Below are positions 25,636-33,130 of a stretch of DNA of 64,000 nucleotides, piece by piece; the stretch's first letter is position 1, and each line of letters starts with the position of its first letter. Origin of the DNA: CAZWCX01 sp964632945. Its GTDB lineage: Bacteria; Planctomycetota; MHYJ01; WSZJ01; CAZWCX01. The notes under the pieces were generated by a model that worked only from the letters and a program-made list of their open reading frames with translations, had not been told where the DNA came from and did no database searches. Location of the stretch: the NCBI GenBank assembly GCA_964632945.1, contig CAZWCX010000026.1, forward strand, positions 3,732 to 67,731. The letters run 5' to 3'. The position numbers and the translations under genes were made by a program.

Positions 25636-26249
25636 GGCGAGGTCGGAGCAAGTTCGTTTGCGTCCTCCCCCGCCGGCTCCGCGTGGGGGCGCCTCTTGCG
25701 TACGTACCGGATTCCCTCCCGGCACAGCCTGCGAATCCGCGTGTAGCCGAGGAGCAGGACCCCCGCCATCCACACGCCCATGCCTTCGAACGGCCACGAG
25801 CTTTCCTCGACGATGCGGGCGATGCTCCGGCCGAACCACGTGTCGGGTGCGGTTTCCGGCGTGACCGTCGCCTCGCCCGGCGGGGACTCGGGATCGAACG
25901 GAGGCGGACCCGGGCGGGCGCAAATCCTCCGCAGCAATCGACGAGTCTCCTCCCGAGGGCGGAGCCCAGAGGTGTCCCGATCGGACCGGGTTCCGTGGAC
26001 CCATGTCGCGGGGAGAACGGGAGGATGGCGGGTCGCACTCGGGCTTTCGGTGCGACGCGTCCCGGTCGCCGGGACGGGAGCCTGCGAGCGGCGATACCGG
26101 CCGCGGAGATAACGATAGACCCGGAGCCGCATGCGCGCGCGCTCCCGCCGAGCCGGGTCGGAGAGTCGGGTCTCCTCTTCCAATCCCTGAATCCGCAGAC
26201 GCCACTGCGGGGGGATCGGGGAGGAGGGTTGCGGCTCGACGTAGCTCAT
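25632..26249 (-). CDS. Membrane protein of unknown function, coupled to the HEAT protein
   Basis: 205-residue protein, not recognised. The N-terminal half is charged and arginine-rich (RERARMRLRVYRYLRGRYRR, residues about 38-57), followed by a proline-rich linker and one predicted membrane helix near the C-terminus (MGVWMAGVLLLGY) ending in a basic, then acidic, tail. The ATG at 26249 has GAGGGAG 4 nt upstream and lies 25 nt after the predicted transcription start. It ends in an ATGA overlap with the HEAT-repeat gene, so the two are probably partners at the membrane. Confidence 0.7.
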   Translation of the reverse strand: MSYVEPQPSSPIPPQWRLRIQGLEEETRLSDPARRERARMRLRVYRYLRGRYRRSQAPVPATGTRRTESPSATRHPPVLPATWVHGTRSDRDTSGLRPREETRRLLRRICARPGPPPFDPESPPGEATVTPETAPDTWFGRSIARIVEESSWPFEGMGVWMAGVLLLGYTRIRRLCREGIRYVRKRRPHAEPAGEDANELAPTSP

Positions 26250-26280
26250 CGGGCTCCCTCGATTGACCCGTACGATTCGA

Positions 26281-26309
26281 ATCCTAGCGTACCCCCTCAC
26301 CCCGGTCAA
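26281..26309 (-). promoter_or_regulatory. Sigma-70-type promoter of the membrane protein/HEAT pair
   Basis: Minus strand TTGACC, 17 bp, TAGGAT; predicted transcript start near 26274, 25 nt before the ATG at 26249. One of the best promoter matches in the window. Confidence 0.65.
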
Positions 26310-26398
26310 GCCGGTCCCGGGCGAGCACCCCTCGTCTCGTCGCCCCTGCGCCCCGGCTCGGCCGCCGCACGTTTTCCCTGTGCATGGATGGCCCCGGG

Positions 26399-27595
26399 TC
26401 ACCAGCCGTAGTCGTGGAGAAAGGCGGGGGCCACGCGATCCGGCGGCTCCTCGCCCGCGAGCGAGAACAGAAATCCGATCGGCGAGCGACCCTCGTCCTC
26501 TTCGCGAAAATTGTACGCCGTGCGGCCCCACCTCGTGCCGATGGCGACCAGTTCGAATGCAGTGAACCGGGCCGCCTTCGAATCCCATTCCGCAGTCCCC
26601 AGGAGTCGGGCCTCCACTCCGCGATTGCCTTGCACGGCCCGGGTCTCGCCGCGCAGACGCAGGGTCACGCGTCCCGCAGCGATCTTCTCCACCTCGGCGG
26701 TCAGTTCGGCCCTTTCCACCGAGCCCTCGGGGTACGCGGAGGTCTGGCCGCGCACATTGTCGACCAGGTGGAACCGGACCAACCGTTCGGCCAGGAGGCG
26801 CGGCCAGGAAAGACGAGCCCCCTTGGCCGGGCGTTCCGGAACGAGGGTCTCGGCCTCCTCCTTCCGGAACCAGGCGAAATCCAGGTTCCACGCGTGTTTC
26901 CGCCAGTCGCCGGCCGGCTTCGCTTCGGGGAGATCGCGGGAGACGACTCGCAGGACGAGTCCCCCCTCAGGATACGAGTCTTCCGGCCGCTGGACGCTTC
27001 CGACCGCCTGCGCCGGATCCGTGGAGAGATACCGGTCCCGCGCGGGCATCTTTGCCCATTCCGCCAGCGCGCGGTCGATCATTCCCTCCACGGCCGCCCG
27101 GTCATTCGAGTTGATGGAGGCGAGGAAGGCGCCGCTCGGGGCGAAGGCATAGATCCCCTGGCGCGTATTGGGCACGCCCGCATAGTGGCCGACGTCGGCC
27201 GAGCGCATGAAGAGATCGGACTCCGGCCCCGGCCGGTTCTGCAGTCGCCACACTTCGTCGGCGGCCGGAACGAACAGCCGGGTCACTTTCGCCTGAAGAC
27301 CCGCATCGGACCAGACGGACCGTCGGCCCCGGACTCCGTTGTTTCAGGTGCAGGCGAGCGGGTGGCCGTTCATCGCCCAGAGCAAGATGGGCTTCTTCAC
27401 CCGGTGCGCCTCCACCACCGCCGTCCAAAGCGCAGGACGCCAGGCGATCCCCTGCCAGCGCAGCTCTTCGGACTTGGGTTGGAGGAAGGCGCGATACCCG
27501 GCGTAGGTCTTTTCCCCGAGTTCCTGACCCGGGATCCGGGCGGCGCCCAGGAGGAGGAGGGCCAGGGCGAGCCCGACCCGGCGAATTCGATCCAT
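26399..27595 (-). CDS. Exported thioredoxin-fold protein with in-frame TGA, probable selenoprotein
   Basis: 398-codon reading frame interrupted only by one TGA at 27346-27344 (codon 84). A signal peptide (RRVGLALALLLLGAARIPGQ) leads into a thioredoxin-like start: helix ALWTAVVEAHRVK, strand KPILLWAM, then GHPLACT-TGA-NNGV, which places the TGA where thioredoxins have their redox cysteines and would make a Cys-Thr-Sec motif. Coding continues in the same frame with normal composition (LFVPAADEVWRLQN; GIYAFAPSGAFL) for 314 codons to a conserved-looking end. A SECIS-like hairpin follows directly. ATG at 27595 has GGAGGG upstream, and a promoter precedes it. The alternative is a disrupted gene, but the TGA position and hairpin argue against that. 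Confidence 0.75.
27307..27334 (-). promoter_or_regulatory. Putative bacterial SECIS hairpin
   Basis: In the mRNA, starting 9 nt after the UGA: arm GGGCC (27329-27325) with GAC (27324-27322), loop GGUCC (27321-27317), GUC (27316-27314), a bulged U (27313), and GGUCC (27312-27308). This gives 8 pairs, one of them G-U. A loop beginning GGUC and a bulged U in the upper stem are features of the known E. coli fdhF element, though there the bulge is on the 5' side. The loop lies 22 nt from the UGA, in the usual range. Confidence 0.5.
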
Positions 27596-27624
27596 GGTCC
27601 GGACCCTCCATGCACGACGGTCAC

Positions 27625-27652
27625 AGTCTACGCCCCCGACGCAGGGAGGCAA
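27625..27652 (-). promoter_or_regulatory. Sigma-70-type promoter of the selenoprotein-like gene
   Basis: Minus strand TTGCCT, 16 bp, TAGACT; transcript start expected near 27618, 23 nt before the ATG at 27595. Confidence 0.5.
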
Positions 27653-27678
27653 GAGAGGCTGCGCTGGCCCGGATGTTG

Positions 27679-27745
27679 CATGAAGCCGGGTCAGCGGCTT
27701 CATGGACCATCCGCCCGCGGGCTCCTGGCTGCGTCCGCAGCCAGG
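27679..27745. repeat. Two perfect inverted repeats in a gene-free interval
   Basis: The 279-bp interval 27596-27874 has no convincing gene. Beyond the promoter it holds a 10-bp perfect stem with 6-nt loop (CATGAAGCCG, 27679-27688; CGGCTTCATG, 27695-27704) and another with 10-bp arms (CCTGGCTGCG 27724-27733; CGCAGCCAGG 27736-27745). A third short one, GGTTC-GT-GAACC, lies at 27857-27868 just after the GH57 stop. No T-tract follows, so these are not classical terminators, though they could end or stabilise the GH57 transcript. Confidence 0.55.
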
Positions 27746-27874
27746 ACCGCGGGGCGACCGGCGCGCGACACGCGGGGTCGCACGCTGGGCGAGGCAGTCC
27801 TGTTCCGGACGGCCTTCGTGGCCGGCCGGAGCCGGATTGTCTGCAAACAGCGGAGCGGTTCGTGAACCACCGGG

Positions 27875-30451
27875 CTAGGCGTCTCCCCAGGCCCGGGCGA
27901 CGGCCTCCGTCGCGAACCCCAACGCTTCCGCAAGCGCCTCCACGGTCTTGCGCACCCTCGCGCGCACGTGCATCGCTCCGCCTCCCGCCACGGCGGGACG
28001 CGCGCCCTCGGCCCCGCGCGTGCCGTCGCGCAGGACCACCCGCGCGAACCGGTCCTGCGCGCGTCTCATTTCGACCGGGATCCGGCACGCCCGGACCGTC
28101 GACAGGAAGCCGAGCAGTTCCGTCGCCAGACGCGGATCCCAGGTCTGGGCAAGGCTGTCCAGGGCGGCGCGCAGGAGGGTGTCGAACCGTTCCCCGACCC
28201 CGACGGGAGTGAGAACGACTCCGAGGGCGGAGAACTCCTCCGCCATGCGCCGCGCCTGCGCCAGCGGCGGCAGACCGCGCCCGGCCATCGTTCGTCCGGG
28301 CACCACCTTGTGTATTCGCAGCAGTTCGTCCAGTCGCCGGCCGAGCGCGTACTCCGCGGCGATCGAGAACTCGCGCGGGGCGGGCATGCCGGCGCGGTGA
28401 AGCGCTTCCATCGCCTCGCGATTGCTGTCGTACAAGTCCAGGTAAGCGTCCCCGAGTTGCGTTACCAGATCCCGGGTCATGAACTCGAGAATTCCCAGCC
28501 GCTGATCGAGCAGCAGGTCCTCGAGCCGGAACGAACGCTTCCCTACTTCCAGCGCCAGCCTCCGGCTGAGCCGGCGTTCCCCTTCGGGAGTCGGCTCGAG
28601 GCCGTGGATGGCGGCGACCAGGGTTCGTTCCAGGTCCGCGTATTCGGCCTCGGAGCGGTCATCGGGACCGATCGCGCACAGGACCTTGCGGGACCCCAGG
28701 CGTGCACATGCGGCCAGGAGGCGGACCCGCTCGCGCGTCAGCTCGGAGGTCACCGACAGCCGGCTCAGGACGACTCGAGTCACGGAGCGCGCCGGCGGGT
28801 TGGCGGCGGCGCCGTGTTCGATGCGATGGCGCCGCTCCACCGCGTTTCGGAACAGTTTCACACGGTCCGGACGCCGGTGCACCAGGTCCGCCACGGCGAA
28901 GTGGGCGGCCACCTTCATCGGGTCGACGACCGAGGGCCGCACCCCGCGAGACCACACTTTTCGGCCGGTTCCCCATTCCGGGACATTGCTGCGCGCGCGA
29001 TCCAGGAGGTCGAGGAAGGCCGATTCGAGCCGAACTCCGGGGAAGGACTCCGCCAGTTCCAGGGCACGCGCCGCGTATTGGAGACACTGGATGGTCTCGA
29101 TCCCGGACAGGTCGGCGAAGAACCATCCGCAGGAGGTGAACATCAGCATGGCGTTCCGGCGCATCTCCATCAACCGGAGCGCCGCCACCCGGGAATCCTC
29201 GTCCGCCAACCCCTTGCCCTCCCGCTCCAGGAATCGGTCGGTGGCGGCATGGGCGTCCCGCAGGATCACGTGCACGTAGCGATCGGAGGCCTCCCAGGGA
29301 TCCCGATAGTACCGCGGTCCGAACTCCTGGAGCACATCCGTGGTGCGGTCCCGCAGCCAATTCAGCGCCTGCCGCAGCGGACGGCGCCACTTCTGGGTCC
29401 AACCCGCCTGCGAACCGGTGGTGCAGCCGCAGTCCTCGTGCCACCGGAGCGTCCCGTGCGCACAGCTCCACGCGGTGCCCAGGCCGTCGGGACCCGCCTT
29501 GATCTCCACCTCCCACTCCGGCGGATGGGCCTCCAGGTAGGCGGCGTAGTTGGTGAGGACGAACCCCTCCTTCTCCAGCGATCGGTGGAGCGTGTAGGCG
29601 AGGGTGAGGTCGCCGAAGCGGAAATGGTGGCCGTAGGTCTCGCCGTCGTTGGCCACATGCACCAGCTGGGCGTGGCGGCGCGAGGGCGACCACGCATGGG
29701 TCAGGCGCTCCTGGAAGATGCGGGCGTCGCGCAGGACCCCTTGGAACGAGATCGAGTGGGAGACCGGCCCGTCGTAGAAGAAGATCGCGATCGACCGCGT
29801 GCGACCTGGGTCCAGCCAGCAGCGGTAGGCCCGGCTCGGGTCGATCGAACCGTCGCCGACATCCCGCCAAGACTGGCCGGACGCCAGTGGACGCACGCGT
29901 TCCGCCTGGTAGGGCGAGAGGATGGTGAAGCGGATCCCCGCGCGTTCGAGGTCGCGCAGGACCTCCAGGTTCGCCGCCGTCTCGGGGAGCCACATTCCTT
30001 CCGGCGGGCGGCCGAACCGGTGGCGGAAGTCCTCGATGCCCCAGCGGATCTGGGTGCGCCGTTCCGCCTCCGTGGCAAGCGGAAGGATCATGTGGTTGTA
30101 GGCCTGCGCCAGCGCGTTTCCCCGGCCCAGGCGGACCCGCGACTCGGCATCGGCCTCGAGGATCCTCCGGTACGTGTCGGAGTCGACGCGCTTCATCCAG
30201 GAGAGCAAGGTCGGGCCGAAGTTGAAGCTCATCTTTCGATAGTTGTTTTCGATCCCCAGGATCCGGTCGTCGCCGCCGTAGATGCGCGCGAAGGCGTTGG
30301 CCCGGTAGCACTCGCTCAGAATGCGCTCGTTCCAGTCATGGAACGGAGCGGCGCTCGGCTGAACTTCGATTTCCTCGGTCCACGGATTCTCCCGCGGAGG
30401 TTGGTAGAAGTGGCCGTGAACGACGACGTACCCCTTGGCGGCGTGGGTCAT
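27875..30451 (-). CDS. Glycoside hydrolase family 57 protein with DUF3536
   Basis: 858-residue cytoplasmic protein. It opens with the GH57 hallmark VVVHGHFYQPPRENPW (residues 8-23), then GIENNYRKMSFNFGPTLLSW, MWLPETAANLEVL and HVANDGETYGHHF, which should hold the catalytic glutamate. The second half is the DUF3536 region (RRNAMLMFTSCGWFFADLSG, IETIQCLQYAARALELA). GH57 enzymes act on alpha-glucans (amylase, branching enzyme, 4-alpha-glucanotransferase); members with DUF3536 are not well characterised. The ATG at 30451 overlaps the galE stop (ATGA). Linkage to galE and, at a distance, to malQ/treYZ suggests a role in glucan turnover. Confidence 0.9.
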   Translation of the reverse strand: MTHAAKGYVVVHGHFYQPPRENPWTEEIEVQPSAAPFHDWNERILSECYRANAFARIYGGDDRILGIENNYRKMSFNFGPTLLSWMKRVDSDTYRRILEADAESRVRLGRGNALAQAYNHMILPLATEAERRTQIRWGIEDFRHRFGRPPEGMWLPETAANLEVLRDLERAGIRFTILSPYQAERVRPLASGQSWRDVGDGSIDPSRAYRCWLDPGRTRSIAIFFYDGPVSHSISFQGVLRDARIFQERLTHAWSPSRRHAQLVHVANDGETYGHHFRFGDLTLAYTLHRSLEKEGFVLTNYAAYLEAHPPEWEVEIKAGPDGLGTAWSCAHGTLRWHEDCGCTTGSQAGWTQKWRRPLRQALNWLRDRTTDVLQEFGPRYYRDPWEASDRYVHVILRDAHAATDRFLEREGKGLADEDSRVAALRLMEMRRNAMLMFTSCGWFFADLSGIETIQCLQYAARALELAESFPGVRLESAFLDLLDRARSNVPEWGTGRKVWSRGVRPSVVDPMKVAAHFAVADLVHRRPDRVKLFRNAVERRHRIEHGAAANPPARSVTRVVLSRLSVTSELTRERVRLLAACARLGSRKVLCAIGPDDRSEAEYADLERTLVAAIHGLEPTPEGERRLSRRLALEVGKRSFRLEDLLLDQRLGILEFMTRDLVTQLGDAYLDLYDSNREAMEALHRAGMPAPREFSIAAEYALGRRLDELLRIHKVVPGRTMAGRGLPPLAQARRMAEEFSALGVVLTPVGVGERFDTLLRAALDSLAQTWDPRLATELLGFLSTVRACRIPVEMRRAQDRFARVVLRDGTRGAEGARPAVAGGGAMHVRARVRKTVEALAEALGFATEAVARAWGDA

Positions 30452-31440
30452 GGGCGGCGCCGACCCTCCCCGGTACGACGTCGGCCGTGCCACCGCCAGG
30501 CGGTTTCCAGGATCGTATCGATCCCGCTGAGCCGGGCCTGCCATCCCCACCGTTCGCGAATGCGGTCGGCCCGTGCGACCAGCCGGGGGGGATCTCCGGC
30601 GCGCCGCGGGCCTTCTTCCACGGCGATCGCCCGGCCGAGTACCCGGGCGGCCCGGGCGGCGAGCTCGCGGATCGAAGTTCCCTGACCGGAGCCCACGTTC
30701 AGCGCTTCTCCCGTCGCCGGAGCGGTTTTTTCGAGCGCGAGCAGGTGAGCGGCCGCCAGGTCGGTCACGTGCACGTAGTCGCGCACGCAGGTCCCGTCCG
30801 GTGTGGGGTAATCGGTGCCGTGGATCCGGAACGGCCGTCCCGCGGCCGCCGCGGCCAGCAGGCAGGGGATGGCGTGGGTTTCCGGGTCGTGGTCCTCCCC
30901 CACCCGCCCCGACGGATCCGCCCCCGCCGCGTTGAAGTACCGCAATGCGGTGTAGCCGATTCCGTGCACGCGGCGATACTGCTCGATCATTTCCTCGCAC
31001 GCGGACTTGGTGAAACCGTACGGATGGATCGGGCGCCGCGGCGACTCTTCGGTGATCGTGTCGGTCTCGGGGATGCCGTACACCGAGCAGGAGGAGGAGA
31101 AGACCAGCCGTCGGGTGGTGGAAGCCCGGAGGGCCTCGAGGAGGTGGAACGTCCCGACGAGATTGTTGCGGTAGTAGAGTTCAGGAAGCCGCGTGGACTC
31201 CTCGACCAGCGCGCGGGCGGCGAAGTGGATGACGCCGTCGAATGCGCCTTCCCGGATCACCTGCTCCAGGCGCGCTCCGTCGAGCAGATCGGCCACCACC
31301 AGTGGGACGCCGGCCGGCACGAACGCCCGGTGACCGGTCGACAGGTTGTCGAAGACGGTGGGCTGGTGCCCGGCCTCGAGCAGGGACAACACGGTATGGG
31401 CGCCGATGTAGCCCGCGCCGCCGGTGACCAGAACCCTCAC
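30448..31440 (-). CDS. galE: UDP-glucose 4-epimerase
   Basis: 330-residue extended SDR that interconverts UDP-glucose and UDP-galactose. NAD-binding TGGAGYIG (residues 6-13), catalytic S116-118 in SSSCSVYG and Y141xxxK145 in PYGFTK, then ALRYFNAAGADPSGRVGE and TPDGTCVRDYVHVTDLA, which are GalE signatures. Length is typical. The last residues are arginine-rich and variable. It is the middle gene of a leftward group with the proline-rich zinc-ribbon protein upstream (52 bp) and GH57 downstream (4-bp overlap). Specificity for GlcNAc versus Glc cannot be settled by eye. Confidence 0.93.
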   Translation of the reverse strand: MRVLVTGGAGYIGAHTVLSLLEAGHQPTVFDNLSTGHRAFVPAGVPLVVADLLDGARLEQVIREGAFDGVIHFAARALVEESTRLPELYYRNNLVGTFHLLEALRASTTRRLVFSSSCSVYGIPETDTITEESPRRPIHPYGFTKSACEEMIEQYRRVHGIGYTALRYFNAAGADPSGRVGEDHDPETHAIPCLLAAAAAGRPFRIHGTDYPTPDGTCVRDYVHVTDLAAAHLLALEKTAPATGEALNVGSGQGTSIRELAARAARVLGRAIAVEEGPRRAGDPPRLVARADRIRERWGWQARLSGIDTILETAWRWHGRRRTGEGRRRP

Positions 31441-31492
31441 GCTGCGCCCCCCCGTCGCGACGGACGGCCGCCCGAATCCGCTTCCGCCCGGC

Positions 31493-32887
31493 TCAGAACA
31501 ACACCATCTGCCGGCACTGGGGACAGATCAGGTTGACGCCGCGGTTGGGAGGCGCGGCCATGCGCGTGGAGCAACCGGGACACAGGATGAAGGTCGGTCC
31601 GTGGGCCTGAGGGTTGTGCGCGATGCCCATGTAGCTCGGATAGGCCGGATTGCCGGGGCCCACGGGGAGGGCGCCCGGGGGCAACGGGGGCTGCGCGTAG
31701 GGATTGGCCGGGGCCGGGTAGGCCGGGGCGCCGGCATACGCTCCGCCCGGGGGGGCGTGCACGGGAGGCGGCGCGCCCGGGACGGGCGGAGGCACGGGCG
31801 GCGCCGGATATCCCGGCGGAACCGGAGGCATCGGCGGAACCGGCGGCATGGGGTACCCCTGCACCGGGGGTGGATAGGCGGGGGCGGCGACCGGCGGCGG
31901 ATAGCCGGGGGCCCCATAGGCGGGCGGGGCGGGCGGGGCGGGCGGCGGGGCGCCGTAACCAACCGGAGCCGGCGCGCCCGGCACGAACGGCGGGGCCCCG
32001 CCGAGCCTCACATTCGCGGCCGCCCGATCCCCCTCCAGCCCACGGGCCTTGGCTCGCAGGATCAGGTCTTTCCAGGCCTTCGAATCCGCGCCCAGCTTCC
32101 ACTTGGCGCGACCGCAGCGGCCGCTCGAGGCGATCTCCAGAATCTCGTCCTTGAAGATGAGCCCCTTCTCGGATTCCGCCACGTTGGTGATGCTCTCCAG
32201 CATTTCGTCGATCTGCACCTCGTAGACCGTCTGTTTCTTGTCGAAGATCAGGCCCTTCTCGAGCACCACCACCTTGGCGTGGACCCAGACGATTCGCAGG
32301 TCCGTCAGGAACAAGGTGCCGTCCAGCTTGGCGCTGTCGTTGAGCAGCGTGGCCGAGACGGCATCCACGATCGACTCCCCCTGCAGGCGCCGATCCCGGA
32401 AGCACTCCGCGCGAACGGCCAGATCCTTCAGGGTGCGGACTTCCGCGACGAGCTTGTCCAGACGCGTCTCCACCGTCTCGTACGACTTGCCGACCTGCGA
32501 GCGGTGGCCGTCCATCTCGCGGTCCACGGACTCCATCTGGCGCCGGATCGCTTCCGCCCGATCGCCCGAGATGGCGCGACCGGCCGCGGTCAATTGCGCG
32601 GCGATCGATTCCACGCGCGCGGGGTCCTCCGCCCGGAAACGCTGGATCAGCGCGTGAACCTGGGGGCGCGCCTGCAGCCACAGGTTCTGCAACTCCACCG
32701 CGGTGGGCTCGAGGTGTTTCTTGAATCCGAACCCGGCGTCGCGGATCGCGGGAAGGTCATTCACCAGCGCCTGAAACTTCTCCTCCATCTCTTCCACCTC
32801 GTGGTAGACGGAGTCGAACGACGCTTCCTTGCGAAGCGAGTCGAGCTTCGACTGCAATTCGTCGTACAGGTTGGCCTGGTTTTCCAT
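31493..32887 (-). CDS. Coiled-coil, GRAM/PH-like, proline-rich zinc-ribbon protein
   Basis: 464-residue protein of unknown function in four parts. Residues 1-180 are long charged helices, probably coiled coil (LYDELQSKLDSLRKEA; VETRLDKLVAEVRTL). Residues about 185-285 resemble a GRAM/PH-like domain (GTLFLTDLRIVWVHAKVVVL, VQIDEMLESI). Residues 305-430 are a proline/glycine/tyrosine-rich linker of PPxPPGYP-type repeats. The C-terminus is a zinc ribbon with C436-PG-C439 and C455-PQ-C458. No signal peptide. ATG at 32887 has GGAGG upstream and a clear promoter. It heads the operon with galE and GH57. Confidence 0.82.
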   Translation of the reverse strand: MENQANLYDELQSKLDSLRKEASFDSVYHEVEEMEEKFQALVNDLPAIRDAGFGFKKHLEPTAVELQNLWLQARPQVHALIQRFRAEDPARVESIAAQLTAAGRAISGDRAEAIRRQMESVDREMDGHRSQVGKSYETVETRLDKLVAEVRTLKDLAVRAECFRDRRLQGESIVDAVSATLLNDSAKLDGTLFLTDLRIVWVHAKVVVLEKGLIFDKKQTVYEVQIDEMLESITNVAESEKGLIFKDEILEIASSGRCGRAKWKLGADSKAWKDLILRAKARGLEGDRAAANVRLGGAPPFVPGAPAPVGYGAPPPAPPAPPAYGAPGYPPPVAAPAYPPPVQGYPMPPVPPMPPVPPGYPAPPVPPPVPGAPPPVHAPPGGAYAGAPAYPAPANPYAQPPLPPGALPVGPGNPAYPSYMGIAHNPQAHGPTFILCPGCSTRMAAPPNRGVNLICPQCRQMVLF

Positions 32888-32985
32888 GCGACGGTCCTCC
32901 ACGAGCCATGCGCGCCGCGCGCGAGGGCGGGCGGGCGCCGCGGTCATCCCGGTCCCGCCCGACGCACCCACTCCCGGTGGCGCGA

Positions 32986-33015
32986 ATTCTAGCCGCGCAC
33001 CGCCCCCCGCGGCAA
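32986..33015 (-). promoter_or_regulatory. Sigma-70-type promoter of the zinc-ribbon/galE/GH57 operon
   Basis: Minus strand TTGCCG, 18 bp, TAGAAT, about 100 bp before the ATG at 32887. Confidence 0.5.
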
Positions 33016-33045
33016 GAATTCGCTCGTTCCGGCGGCCCAAAAGCC

Positions 33046-33075
33046 TTGACCGTCTCCCGGGGGGGGGCGTATAGA
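33046..33075 (+). promoter_or_regulatory. Sigma-70-type promoter of the aconitase-like gene
   Basis: TTGACC, 18 bp (with a 16-base G-rich run), TATAGA; transcript start near 33082, about 50 nt before the ATG at 33131. Divergent from the promoter at 32986. Confidence 0.65.
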
Positions 33076-33130
33076 GGATGGAAGACGCGCGCAAATCGCC
33101 GCGGAACCGCGTTCCACGGGGGTCTCGAGC

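Noticed and set aside
26399..27343. Two separate genes or a nonsense-disrupted pseudogene around 27344
   Set aside because: The two parts share one frame with no other defect, the second part has no good start of its own at its conserved beginning, and the TGA sits exactly at the redox motif with a SECIS-like stem after it.
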